A DNA stretch of 31,362 nucleotides from a virus, in IMG/VR virus record IMGVR_UViG_3300044640_000276, positions 1 through 31,362 of that record; one strand, given 5' to 3'. The stretch's first letter is position 1. Each line of letters starts with the position of its first letter. The position numbers and the translations under genes are program-made. The notes below the pieces were generated by a model. That model was not told the DNA's origin. It searched no databases and saw only the letters and a list, made by a program, of their open reading frames with translations. Positions 22,682-30,700 of the stretch are shown in pieces.

Positions 22682-22945
22682 CTAGTCAGATTTACAAAGT
22701 CTTTTCGAAAATATTCCGAAATGATCTGGGAAATCTTTCTCAAACTTTCTAGCATAGTCAGCCGTATAATTATTATTAACCTTATACTTGTCGTTACCAG
22801 AGATCATTGAATGCCATCTAATGACCTCAAATATCTGCTTTGAACCAATACGCTTATAGCCTCTATTTATTAACTGAAACGCGTACTTCTTGAATGATTC
22901 GTAAACCATTGGATTCTCTTCGTGATATTTTATAAAGCTTCTCAT
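22682..22945 (-). CDS. Conserved small phage protein, unknown function
   Basis: This 87-residue protein has YHEENPMVYESFKKYAFQLI, then GYKRIGSKQIFEVIRWHSMI and YTADYARKFEKDFPDHFGIF. The E-N-P-x-Y-x-x-F-KKYA start and the KF-FP-F end recur in Bacteroidota and other phages, often in early modules; I know no proven role. It lies at the end of the early small-gene cascade. Confidence 0.65.
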   Translation of the reverse strand: MRSFIKYHEENPMVYESFKKYAFQLINRGYKRIGSKQIFEVIRWHSMISGNDKYKVNNNYTADYARKFEKDFPDHFGIFSKRLCKSD

Positions 22946-23030
22946 TTCTTATTAAGTTTAGTTTTTTGTAATTAAGTTCTAATTGCTTGGCTAAATTCTC
23001 TTGCCACTCGTTAAATGTTAAATCTTTCAT
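22863..23030 (-). CDS. Small protein, possible coupled frame
   Basis: A 55-residue frame starting MKDLTFNEWQENLAKQLELN overlaps the start of the 87-residue gene by 83 bp in another frame. Its ATG overlaps the preceding TGA (ATGA) of the small membrane gene at 23027-23155, which supports translation. The first half looks like a helix; the overlapping end is less certain. Confidence 0.4.
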   Translation of the reverse strand: MKDLTFNEWQENLAKQLELNYKKLNLIRNEKLYKISRRESNGLRIIQEVRVSVNK

Positions 23031-23155
23031 TCGCTAAAAAATAAAAATAAAAATATTAAATAAATAATTATGCTTACTCCAGCTCCAATGACTCCAATAA
23101 AAGCCATGAATTCTGCGGCATCGTAATGCCTTTTTGATTTACCTTGATAGCTCAT
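23027..23155 (-). CDS. Tiny membrane protein
   Basis: A 42-residue frame starting MSYQGKSKRHYDAAEFMAFI with a long hydrophobic helix (GVSIIIYLIFLFLFF). The start overlaps the upstream gene by 17 bp and the stop overlaps the next ATG (ATGA). Function unknown; probably an early membrane protein. Confidence 0.5.
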   Translation of the reverse strand: MSYQGKSKRHYDAAEFMAFIGVIGAGVSIIIYLIFLFLFFSE

Positions 23156-23339
23156 CTTTAATTTGTTTAGATTCCATAACCAATTTTACCTCATCCATTA
23201 CTTCTTCGTTTTTTACTTTGCCATATACTACGCTTTGCACTAATGGCATTGACCATTGTCTGGCCGAGAATGGCATGACACCCTTTTTATTTAGGTTGTC
23301 AGCCACCTCTTGATATAAATTAAGCTTCTTGATTTTCAT
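23139..23339 (-). CDS. Small DNA-binding-like protein
   Basis: This 66-residue protein has NLYQEVADNLNKKGVMPFSA followed by RQWSMPLVQSVVYGKVKNEE. The layout A-x-x-LN-x-x-G...W...V-x-x-V-x-x-G resembles the recombinase-type helix-turn-helix domain found after the catalytic part of serine recombinases. No catalytic domain is attached, so it is more likely a small regulator. It overlaps the upstream gene by 20 bp. Confidence 0.5.
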   Translation of the reverse strand: MKIKKLNLYQEVADNLNKKGVMPFSARQWSMPLVQSVVYGKVKNEEVMDEVKLVMESKQIKDELSR

Positions 23340-23532
23340 GCTCTTCTTTTCTTTTTAACCACTCCTCATTCGTTAATTCTCTTTCGTGTTCGTAATCGTA
23401 TTCGCCATACGACCTTGTTATTGTTGCAATTGCTTTTTCAATGTCTTCCATTGTGTTACATTCAAAACGTTTGTAACAAGTTACGCGATCAAGGTAGGCG
23501 CGATATTTAAAAATGTATGTTCCTGCTATCAT
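23320..23532 (-). CDS. Small acidic protein, unknown function
   Basis: This 70-residue protein has a beta-like start (GTYIFKYRAYLDRVTCYKRF) and an acidic helical end (ELTNEEWLKRKEEHENQEA). Two bases separate it from the SSB-tail-like gene. No family recognised. Confidence 0.5.
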   Translation of the reverse strand: MIAGTYIFKYRAYLDRVTCYKRFECNTMEDIEKAIATITRSYGEYDYEHERELTNEEWLKRKEEHENQEA

Positions 23533-23534
23533 GA

Positions 23535-23852
23535 TTAAAAAGGTAGATCTGATTTACGATTTGCTTGAAGTTGTCTTTCATTCATTATTGCCATCTGCAT
23601 TGGACTGATGTCCTCAGATTCTACTGGTGCTTGCACCTTTGCTTTTGACTCCCAAGTATCTAGTTCCATGTAGAATTTACCTGACTTTGCTGCGTTAATC
23701 TTTAAGTTAACCCAACCATTCTTTGCGTTTGCTTGTAGAAATGCAATTGCATCCTCTACCTTGACAGACATATTGCCTACTACCCAATCGGGGGCGTTGT
23801 CTGAACGCTTGAAAATAAAACCATCTGCGAATACTTTGTCTTGCTTTTCCAT
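23535..23852 (-). CDS. Recombination partner with SSB-like C-terminal tip
   Basis: This 105-residue protein has beta strands in its first 70 residues (DGFIFKRSDNAPDWVVGNMS, then GWVNLKINAAKSGKFYMELD), a spacer, and ends KSDLPF. A C-terminal acidic residue followed by L/I-P-F is the tip by which single-strand DNA-binding proteins recruit partners. It overlaps the ERF gene by one base. I infer a small single-strand binding or accessory protein for ERF annealing, but the body is not a clear OB fold. Confidence 0.5.
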   Translation of the reverse strand: MEKQDKVFADGFIFKRSDNAPDWVVGNMSVKVEDAIAFLQANAKNGWVNLKINAAKSGKFYMELDTWESKAKVQAPVESEDISPMQMAIMNERQLQANRKSDLPF

Positions 23853-24457
23853 TACTTTGTTAATTGTAGTTTACGGTTAGTGAATAATTTAATATCTGAA
23901 TCTGTTAATACTGATTTGTATTTAGTGTGCAATTTGATAAGCTCTTGCTCTGTATGACAATTGTCAATCATGCTTGCATCAAATGCTTCGTTAGTCTTTA
24001 CGCTATACTCTTGGCTATGCGTTGAGTCTGCATCGTCAATATCTCCAGTAGGAACTAAGAATGAATATAGCAAAGCATATTTTAAAGCGTAAGTAGTAGC
24101 CTTTCCAGCTCCCTTGTCTTGAGCATCTACTCCATGACCATACCCACTAATCTCTTGAGATTCTCCGCTTTCGTGCATAAGCAAATAGGTCGCAGTTACT
24201 TCTGTGAATACCGTTTGCTTAGTCTTAATCTTGCCAGAGTAATCTGCCTCCTCCCAGCGTTCAATTTTAATATTTGGCTTAATGCCAGTAGGTAAAATGC
24301 ATAAACCATTCTTAGCCATAGACTGGCCTAGTATTTTCTTTACTTCTTTATCTGGTACTCCCTTATATGAGGAGTTACCGTTTCCAACTGTCATAGATTT
24401 TTCAATCCCTTTGACATCGTTCATAACTGCAATGACTGCTTTAATTAGGTTTTTCAT
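23852..24457 (-). CDS. erf: ERF-family single-strand annealing protein
   Basis: This 201-residue protein has the ERF core: IKAVIAVMNDVKGIEKSMTV, then NSSYKGVPDKEVKKILGQSM, YLLMHESGESQEISGYGHG and DKGAGKATTYALKYALLYSF. The G-x-GxD-x-Q-DKG-GKATTYALKYALL block is diagnostic for ERF annealing proteins that pair homologous strands in phage recombination and circularisation. It is followed by the SSB-like-tail gene and, further on, RusA. Its ATG overlaps the stop of a zinc-knuckle mini-gene (ATGA). Confidence 0.9.
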   Translation of the reverse strand: MKNLIKAVIAVMNDVKGIEKSMTVGNGNSSYKGVPDKEVKKILGQSMAKNGLCILPTGIKPNIKIERWEEADYSGKIKTKQTVFTEVTATYLLMHESGESQEISGYGHGVDAQDKGAGKATTYALKYALLYSFLVPTGDIDDADSTHSQEYSVKTNEAFDASMIDNCHTEQELIKLHTKYKSVLTDSDIKLFTNRKLQLTK

Positions 24458-24600
24458 TTGATTATTTGGATAAATTTAGATTTACATTTTTTGCATTCAT
24501 GAGATATCAAATCTTTTGCCTCCCATAGTTCTGGATTATATGACCAAGTCATCGTATAATATCCAGCGTTGTCTTTGAACTGCGCTTTTAAAACTTTCAT
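24454..24600 (-). CDS. Small zinc-knuckle-like protein
   Basis: A 48-residue frame starting MKVLKAQFKDNAGYYTMTWS, with an end ISHECKKCKSKFIQIIK. The CxxC pair could bind zinc. Its start and stop overlap its neighbours as ATGA, so translation is likely. Function unknown. Confidence 0.55.
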   Translation of the reverse strand: MKVLKAQFKDNAGYYTMTWSYNPELWEAKDLISHECKKCKSKFIQIIK

Positions 24601-24713
24601 GATAATATAGAGTAGAAAGTTAAAGCTGCTACCATGAAAGCTACTTGCTTTAGGAATGGGATAATGTCAGCCTTGCTGAAATCTCCGATTAAAAGTGTAA
24701 TAATGTTTTTCAT
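24597..24713 (-). CDS. Tiny membrane protein, first gene of early operon
   Basis: A 38-residue frame starting MKNIITLLIGDFSKADIIPF, then a hydrophobic helix (VAFMVAALTFYSIL). It starts about 35 bases after the predicted transcription start and overlaps the next gene in ATGA. Function unknown. Confidence 0.5.
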   Translation of the reverse strand: MKNIITLLIGDFSKADIIPFLKQVAFMVAALTFYSILS

Positions 24714-24753
24714 TTTTTTAGGTTTTTCGATTGCTTCGTTGCTTTCGATATGT

Positions 24754-24761
24754 CAAAGGTA
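24754..24761 (-). promoter_or_regulatory. Candidate Bacteroidota promoter (-7 element) of early operon
   Basis: TACCTTTG on the minus strand is an exact match to the Bacteroidota -7 consensus TAnnTTTG. The -33 position, about 20 bases upstream, is T-rich (TTT rather than TTG). It lies in the only sizeable spacer of the early region (24714-24929), after a terminator and about 40 bases before the first early ATG. Confidence 0.6.
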
Positions 24762-24852
24762 ATACTTAATTCGTAATAAAAAAACTTTTTTTAATTTATT
24801 TTTAAATACTAATCTAATATTTGCCTAACAAATAACCTTTTATTTGCACAAC

Positions 24853-24885
24853 AAAAAAGCCACCAGATAAAATCCAATGGCTTTT
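24853..24885 (-). terminator. Terminator after metallophosphoesterase gene
   Basis: On the minus strand AAAAGCCA (24885-24878) pairs with TGGCTTTT (24862-24855) around a 15-base loop, ending in TTTTTTG. It stands 45 bases beyond the stop at 24930. It separates the lysis/phosphoesterase transcript from the early operon promoter. Confidence 0.7.
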
Positions 24886-24929
24886 CAAATAAACCTAAAC
24901 CTATAAATTATGAAAACTTAACAAATGTA

Positions 24930-26084
24930 TTAAAAAATATGAGATAGCCTAGCTACTTGCCCAAATTCTTTATGATGAATAAAACCTTCAACTGCTTTGG
25001 TTGCGTGTTGATAACCATTTCTATGATGCCATGAATCTGTTCCGCTAGGAGATCGTAAACTTTCAACAGTAACACCAATATAGTCTTTGCTTATTTTGTG
25101 ATGTAAGTGATGACTATAAACGTAACGATGTTTAGTTTCCGACCAATGCTTTGTAGATTCTTGTGCCATAAGTAAAGGCAGGTCTTGTGGCTTTGCTCCA
25201 TCGCCATGCGTTGTGCCAATCAAATTGCTTCCGTAAATAAAATACTTACGATGTGCAATTGAACAATCAAATGTAATGTTAGGAGAATTTCTAAACCAAC
25301 TTTGAATTACATCAGCCAAAAAGAATCCATTTGTGTAATCGTGGTTAGATGGATTAAAAACAAAATGTACATCTGCAATTTGCATAAGTAGTTCCAAAAC
25401 CTCTACATACAATTGTTTCGCTATTAGAAAACTTTCGTACCACATACCATCTGTATCCTGCGGTGTACCGCTAGTAGTCTGGCGCTTTGGTGTATCAATA
25501 TGAAGTATGTCGTTGCCTCCAATAAATAGAACCTTGTCAATATTAAATCCAGATGCTTTTTGAATTACTCCACGAACTCCTTCCAGTACACGTTGGACCG
25601 CAATCTGTGAATTGTAATCCTCGCCAGTCTCAAATGATGATGCTAGTTTTCCAATGTGAATATCAGCAGGATCTACCACTAACAAATGTCCGTCAACAAT
25701 ATTACTGCGAATGATTGTCTGGTATTTAGGGGAATGTTCATCCATTGATTGAACTATTTCGTCCCTAATTTCTTCGTAGCTTTTGCCCTTTTCTCCCTTA
25801 ACGTGAATTGAATATTGCTTGCCTTTAAACCAGTAGTTTGAAACGTTCTCTAATGGAAGACCTACCGTATCGCATTCCGTAGCAAGGGCAGGATGAAAAT
25901 TGGTGCGCTTGTATCTTTGAACTCTACGAAGCAAAGCAATTCTAAGAAGCTCCTTATTTATATGTGGATAAATGTTATGCAAGTGCCTAACAATTTTACC
26001 TTGAGTTTCGAATTGCCCAGTCTTAAATAATTCAAAAGCTTCTAGGCTTACTTCTTGTGTACTCTTATTAGCGTTGTTGCTCAT
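24930..26084 (-). CDS. Calcineurin-like metallophosphoesterase with N-terminal helical domain
   Basis: This 384-residue protein has a helical, HTH-like region at about 10-60 (SLEAFELFKTGQFETQGK, KELLRIALLRRVQRYKR). The phosphoesterase metal motifs follow: DPADIHIG (D141, H143), GGND (189-192), NPSNHD (NHD 247-249), GTTHGD (H293) and YSHHLHH (323-329). All five metal-binding blocks are present in order, so it is likely active. Similar Mre11-like nuclease or oxidoreductase-annotated proteins occur in phages, where DNA or nucleotide processing is presumed. It ends the transcript that comes from the lysis genes. Confidence 0.8.
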   Translation of the reverse strand: MSNNANKSTQEVSLEAFELFKTGQFETQGKIVRHLHNIYPHINKELLRIALLRRVQRYKRTNFHPALATECDTVGLPLENVSNYWFKGKQYSIHVKGEKGKSYEEIRDEIVQSMDEHSPKYQTIIRSNIVDGHLLVVDPADIHIGKLASSFETGEDYNSQIAVQRVLEGVRGVIQKASGFNIDKVLFIGGNDILHIDTPKRQTTSGTPQDTDGMWYESFLIAKQLYVEVLELLMQIADVHFVFNPSNHDYTNGFFLADVIQSWFRNSPNITFDCSIAHRKYFIYGSNLIGTTHGDGAKPQDLPLLMAQESTKHWSETKHRYVYSHHLHHKISKDYIGVTVESLRSPSGTDSWHHRNGYQHATKAVEGFIHHKEFGQVARLSHIF

Positions 26085-26268
26085 ATTCCATCATTAATTG
26101 ATCAACCAGAAACTCTAAGTTATTTGCAAGCTTCATTCGCAAAACAAATGTACTATCGTCCATTGTGTTAACGGTTTCTAAAATGTCAAGCATCGTACCT
26201 AACATTTTTATAGTTGTCAAATCTTCATATTCGTTTTTGCCCACCTTTTCCTTGTCTATCTTATACAT
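26068..26268 (-). CDS. Small helical protein, unknown function
   Basis: This 66-residue protein is acidic and helical (MLGTMLDILETVNTMDDSTF, then LANNLEFLVDQLMMEYEQQR). It overlaps the start of the phosphoesterase gene by 17 bp and the end of the upstream membrane gene by 13 bp. No family recognised. Confidence 0.5.
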   Translation of the reverse strand: MYKIDKEKVGKNEYEDLTTIKMLGTMLDILETVNTMDDSTFVLRMKLANNLEFLVDQLMMEYEQQR

Positions 26269-26624
26269 ATAAATCCTAGTAAGATAGTTGACAAGAAAAA
26301 GAAGTTTCTTTGCCAGCCGTTTCTAATTCTTTTCTTTTCGCTTTTAAGGAATGATTTTTCGCCTTCCCATATCTTTGTTTGCTTAGCATAGCTTTCGTCT
26401 GTTAGGATTGAAATATAAGCCTTAGAAAGTGAATCTTTCTTTATCAATACCTTTCGCTCTTGCAAGTCGTGAATTATTGTATCCATAAGACTTACTGGGA
26501 TGCTGATATTCTTACCGAAATTTGGTGTAGTTCCGTAGAAAATCTGTCCTTTGGCTATCTGTGTAAGTAAAAGGAATCCTAGTAATAGTGGAATCGAGTT
26601 TAAGAATTTCTTTTGTGTGTTCAT
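26256..26624 (-). CDS. Lysis-cassette membrane protein, spanin-like candidate
   Basis: This 122-residue protein has an N-terminal signal or membrane segment (SIPLLLGFLLLTQIAKG) and a charged middle helix (HDLQERKVLIKKDSLSKAY). A second hydrophobic end (FFFLSTILLGFICIR) follows. It starts inside the preceding membrane gene in another frame (113-bp overlap), an arrangement like nested Rz/Rz1 spanins. No lipobox Cys is present, so it is not a classical Rz1. Role in lysis is inferred from position. Confidence 0.5.
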   Translation of the reverse strand: MNTQKKFLNSIPLLLGFLLLTQIAKGQIFYGTTPNFGKNISIPVSLMDTIIHDLQERKVLIKKDSLSKAYISILTDESYAKQTKIWEGEKSFLKSEKKRIRNGWQRNFFFLSTILLGFICIR

Positions 26625-26760
26625 TGGTCCGAATTAATGTTGATTTTGCTTGATTATTCGTCCGCTTTTTTGTGCAGTCGTTGTAAATATAGGCCACAAA
26701 AAATAAAAGCAGTAAAATAGTTACCGCTTTAATTACATTTGTATATTGATCAAGATTCAT
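26512..26760 (-). CDS. Lysis-cassette membrane protein, Rz-like candidate
   Basis: This 82-residue protein has one N-terminal membrane helix (VIKAVTILLLLFFVAYIY) and a periplasmic-type charged tail (KRTNNQAKSTLIRTNEHTKE). Its start overlaps the lysozyme gene by 11 bp. A type II membrane protein right after a lysozyme gene fits the inner-membrane spanin role, but the tail is short. Paired with the nested frame at 26256-26624. Confidence 0.5.
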   Translation of the reverse strand: MNLDQYTNVIKAVTILLLLFFVAYIYNDCTKKRTNNQAKSTLIRTNEHTKEILKLDSTITRIPFTYTDSQRTDFLRNYTKFR

Positions 26761-27205
26761 ATAAATCAGCTTCTGCTATTCTACGATTAGTTAATCCCTT
26801 CAATGCTCTACCGTTGGCCTTATTCCATTTTAAGAACTCGTTACGAATTGTAACGTCTTGCGGATTCTTATTGACCTTCTTTAGCAATGTGCTATTCTTT
26901 AAAGCATTGACACCCACATTGTAAGCGAATGCCACCAATGCATCAAATTGGTTTTGTGTAATGTCATCACGACTAAACGAATCAACGGATTTTTCATAAG
27001 TTCCTAACATGTTCATTAGCATCGTGGAGGCTTGCGCCTCTGTGATTGCTTTATCATTCATTGTGACTCTTAATCCACTAGGATAATACGTTGCGCCATA
27101 ACCAATTGTTTTAGCGCCTCCACTACAGATATATGGCTTGGCCATAAATCCCTCAAATTGCTTTATTAGGGCTAGGCCCTTTGCGCCGACTTTTTGGATT
27201 CTCAT
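26750..27205 (-). CDS. GH24 phage lysozyme (endolysin)
   Basis: This 151-residue protein begins MRIQKVGAKGLALIKQFEGF and contains CSGGAKTIGYGATYYPSG. The E18-(8)-C27-(5)-T33 spacing fits the GH24 catalytic set (E-8-D/C-5-T), which cuts peptidoglycan. The later NQFDALVAFAYNVGVNAL block is the usual C-lobe helix of T4-like lysozymes. There is no clear signal peptide, so it probably needs a holin. It overlaps the holin candidate by 53 bp and the following membrane gene by 11 bp. Confidence 0.9.
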   Translation of the reverse strand: MRIQKVGAKGLALIKQFEGFMAKPYICSGGAKTIGYGATYYPSGLRVTMNDKAITEAQASTMLMNMLGTYEKSVDSFSRDDITQNQFDALVAFAYNVGVNALKNSTLLKKVNKNPQDVTIRNEFLKWNKANGRALKGLTNRRIAEADLYES

Positions 27206-27479
27206 TAGGTTTTTCTTCTAGTTTAAGGCGTAAGTCTACGTTTTCACTACGCAAGGTATGTACTTCTGTGGTTAACAATTCAATTTTCTCTTTTAATTCT
27301 GCTACCTCAGCTTTCATATCCGTCGCCATTTCTCGCCAAATCTTAATAGCTTCTTGGACATTAGTAATCTCACCCGCTTCAACTTCAACCTGTGCTTTCT
27401 TTCTGCCAAAAATCCATGTAATTGCAGATGCAAAAAATGCAGTTATAGTAGGCAAGACTACTTCATTCCAATGTTCCAT
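27153..27479 (-). CDS. Holin-like / membrane coiled-coil protein
   Basis: This 108-residue protein has one N-terminal hydrophobic segment (VVLPTITAFFASAITWIFG) followed by a long charged coiled coil (VAELKEKIELLTTEVHTLRS) and a basic end. Small one-TM proteins with a coiled coil directly before a lysozyme gene are often called holins or holin partners. The single TM helix would make it a class III holin at best; the role is inferred from position. It ends inside the lysozyme gene. Confidence 0.5.
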   Translation of the reverse strand: MEHWNEVVLPTITAFFASAITWIFGRKKAQVEVEAGEITNVQEAIKIWREMATDMKAEVAELKEKIELLTTEVHTLRSENVDLRLKLEEKPNENPKSRRKGPSPNKAI

Positions 27480-27745
27480 TATTTCTTTAATGCTTTTAAA
27501 ATTTGTGCTTTTGCAATAATTGCGAAATTTTCATTGTCTTTTACAAATGATGTAAATGTTTCTAAATCAGATGAATCAAGTTCTAATGATTCGCCTTTGT
27601 TTAAAGATAATGCCCACTCCCAAAATTTTAAGGCATCGCCTTTTGATTGTTGTACTAATGAGTTTGCAACTACCTTACCCGCGTTGGCATTTTCAATGAT
27701 TTTACCATCAAGGTCTAATAAATTAAAATTTAAATCAATCTTCAT
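27479..27745 (-). CDS. Small protein before lysis genes, unknown function
   Basis: This 88-residue protein has MKIDLNFNLLDLDGKIIENA, then helices (KFWEWALSLNKGESLELDSS). The D-x-x-G-K-x-I/x start is common in small phage proteins that follow fibre genes. It has a one-base overlap with the next gene. No function known. Confidence 0.55.
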   Translation of the reverse strand: MKIDLNFNLLDLDGKIIENANAGKVVANSLVQQSKGDALKFWEWALSLNKGESLELDSSDLETFTSFVKDNENFAIIAKAQILKALKK

Positions 27746-27781
27746 TTGTTTGTTGTTTTAGTTTTAATAATTGTAAATATA

Positions 27782-30700
27782 TTATTTGTTTTCCAATAAT
27801 GTAATTTTAGCAGAAAGTTCTTGAATGGCTTTGACCATTACAGGGACAATTTTAGAATAATCTACACCTTGCATTTGTTCTCCGTCTTTTATTCCATTTA
27901 CTGCGTATGGTAATACTTCTTGTAATTCGTGAGCAAGCACACCATCCATTCTACTATTATCAGCTTTCCACTTATAGTCGTAAACTTTTATAGCAGAAAC
28001 TTTGTCTAAACCTTTAATTTCTTTTAAGTCTTCTTTAAGCCTGTAATCAGAAGTTACATTATAAGAAGTCGTTGCAGTTGTAACTGAGATTGAACCTACT
28101 TCAACAGTTTGTCTATAAAAAACTAAAGTTTTACCATCTGAGGATAATCTATTTAAATGTAAAGCTTCTCCAGCTCTTGTAATTTGTACCAAACCAATCG
28201 CATCACCTCTAAATTGAAAGCCTTCAGCTGCTAAATCTTGAGTAGTTTTACCCATCAATACATTGCCATTTGAGCCAATAAATAATTTAGTTGCAGAATT
28301 ATAACCAATGTATAAGTTATTATCTCCTCCGTGTACCCATTGCCAAGTATTTCCAGCTATGTTCTTTAAGCTATAACCAAATCCAAAATTATCAGTAGAT
28401 TGTTGTACTTCTAGTCTAGCGCTAGGCGAACTCGTTCCAATACCTACGTTGCCTCCTCCTTGATTTAAAATTAAATTATTAGTTACAGACTCGCCTGCTG
28501 AATAGGCATTTATTGTAGAATAAGTATTCCCGCTTGCTGCTCCAAATCCTATTCTTAATGCAGACCCAGTATTGCTATTGTTAAAATCAGAAGTTTGGAA
28601 ACGTAAAACTCTACCTCCGCCATCTGCAATGACTTGTAATCCAATAGAAACTCCAGTACCATTATTTATTAATAATCTAGGAGTATTATATCCCCCAGAT
28701 GTAGCATTAACAAATACTGTTGTAGCATCGTCAAAAATTAATGAGTTTCCAATAGCGCTACTTGAAGTCCATTTAGCATGATAGTTTGTCGTACCTGTTC
28801 CAGTAACTGGATTAGTAAGTACCGCTTGATACTGTGGAATATTTAAAGTATTAGAAGTAAGTGTCGCAGCTCCCGAAGTTCCAGTAGTTGTAAGCGTTAT
28901 TGCGCCTTGCTTACTATTAAAAGTAGACCAATCCGTAGAACTTAAAAATCCATCAGTAGAACCAGAAGATTGCGTAATACCAATTGCTCCTGTTGAATTA
29001 TTGTAAGTAATTGGTGCGCTACCACTTAATGAAGCTAAAGTAATTCCACCTAACCCACTTAATGTATAAGTAGGAATATTTAGTACGTTAGAAACTAATG
29101 TAGCACTACCACTTGATCCTGTTGTAGTAAGCGATGTAATTCTATTTGTATAAGCAGTATTCCAATTTGTAGCACTTGCAATATAGGCATCTGCTAAATC
29201 TGTATTTAAATGTAATTCATCTAACAAAGTAACACCTCCTGTTATAGATGCTGCGTTTCCACTACCGCTTGTTTTAACAACCGTTAATGCTTCGCCACTA
29301 CCACCTTTGGTAATTGATGCCGCAACACCGCTACCGCTAACATGATTAATTACTAAGTCGGAAGCCGTTAATCTATGCGTTCCTAAATTTACATTTGTAG
29401 TTGCTCCAGTATAAGGCACATAACCAGATAAGTCAGGTGCATAATTTGGAATATTTAAAGTATTAGAAATAAAAGTTGCAGCTCCGCTTGTTCCTGTTGT
29501 AGTTAATGTAATATCATCTTGCTTTGCATTTAAAGCATTCTGTAAGTCAGTTTGATTAGATAATGTTCCTGTAATTCCACCCCATATTGTTCCAACCGTA
29601 GGAGAAACTTCAATGTATGTAGCACCAGACCAACGATAAATCTTATTTGTGTCTAATGCAACGTAAATCTTACCAGTTGCTCCACTTGCAGGAAATGCTG
29701 CTAAATCAGCAAACTCTAAAACATCATCTACATAAGATGGCAATTGAGTTGATGGTACTAAGCCTCCGCCATCAAGGCTTGCATATCCATTAGCAACACC
29801 TTTGTTTGCTGCGTTCTCTGGTGTATATCCTAAGGCAGTCGTAACATTACCGCTGGTAATTCCGCTAATATATCCACTTGGATTTGTTGCATCATAAGGT
29901 GTGTAACCTAAAGCAGTTGTTACATTGCCACTTGTTAATGATAATGTACCGCCTAATGTAAGATTTCCGCTTGTAGTAACCGTTCCACTTAAAGACAAAC
30001 CACTAACTGTTCCTGTGCCACCAACAGATGTTACCGTTCCTACATTAGTAGTATAACCGCTTGGATTTGAAGCATCATACTTTAAGTTTAAAGCCGTTTG
30101 TGTCGCAGTACTAATTGGTTTTAGTAAATCCGTAGTATTGTCAACATTACCTAAACCAACCATTGATTTAGTGATACCTGAAACCGTACCAGTAAACGTA
30201 GGCGAAGCCAAAGGTGCTTTAGTATCTAATGCAGTTTGAGTTGCAGAGCTGATTGGCTTATTTACATCGCTTGTATTGTCAACATTGCCCAATCCTACCA
30301 TCGCCTTTGTAATGCCACTTACCGTACCTGTAAAAGTCGGAGATGCAATAGGTGCCTTTGTGTCTAAACTTGTCTGCGTAGCGGAACTAATTGGTTTATT
30401 GACATCTGATGTGTTGTCTACGTTTCCTAAACCTACCATTGCTTTAGTAACTCCGCTGACTGTGCCTGTAAATGTAGGGGATGCAATTGGTGCCTTTAAA
30501 TCTAAAGCATTCTGTGTCGCAGTTGAAACAGGCTTATTGACATCACTTGTATTATCTACATTTGATAAGCCAACCATTGATTTGGTAATTCCGCTAACCG
30601 TTCCTGTAAAAGTTGGAGAAGTTAATGGTGCTTTAGCATTTAAAGCATTTTGCAAATCTGTTTGTCCTGATAATGTTCCTGTGATTTGACCCCACGCAAC

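Noticed and set aside
23139-23339. Serine recombinase
   Set aside because: Only a helix-turn-helix-like pattern is visible; the catalytic domain with its Ser and Arg residues is absent.
27354-27761. Plus-strand frame of 135 codons
   Set aside because: It is antisense to three well-supported minus-strand genes and has no recognisable protein features. Other long plus-strand frames (for example at 9319-9510, 13918-14187 and 30276-30689) are shadows of repeats or real genes too.
27774-27781. Promoter TATATTTA before the gene at 27745
   Set aside because: It lacks the last G of TAnnTTTG and sits in an A/T-rich spacer without a -33 TTG; chance is likely.
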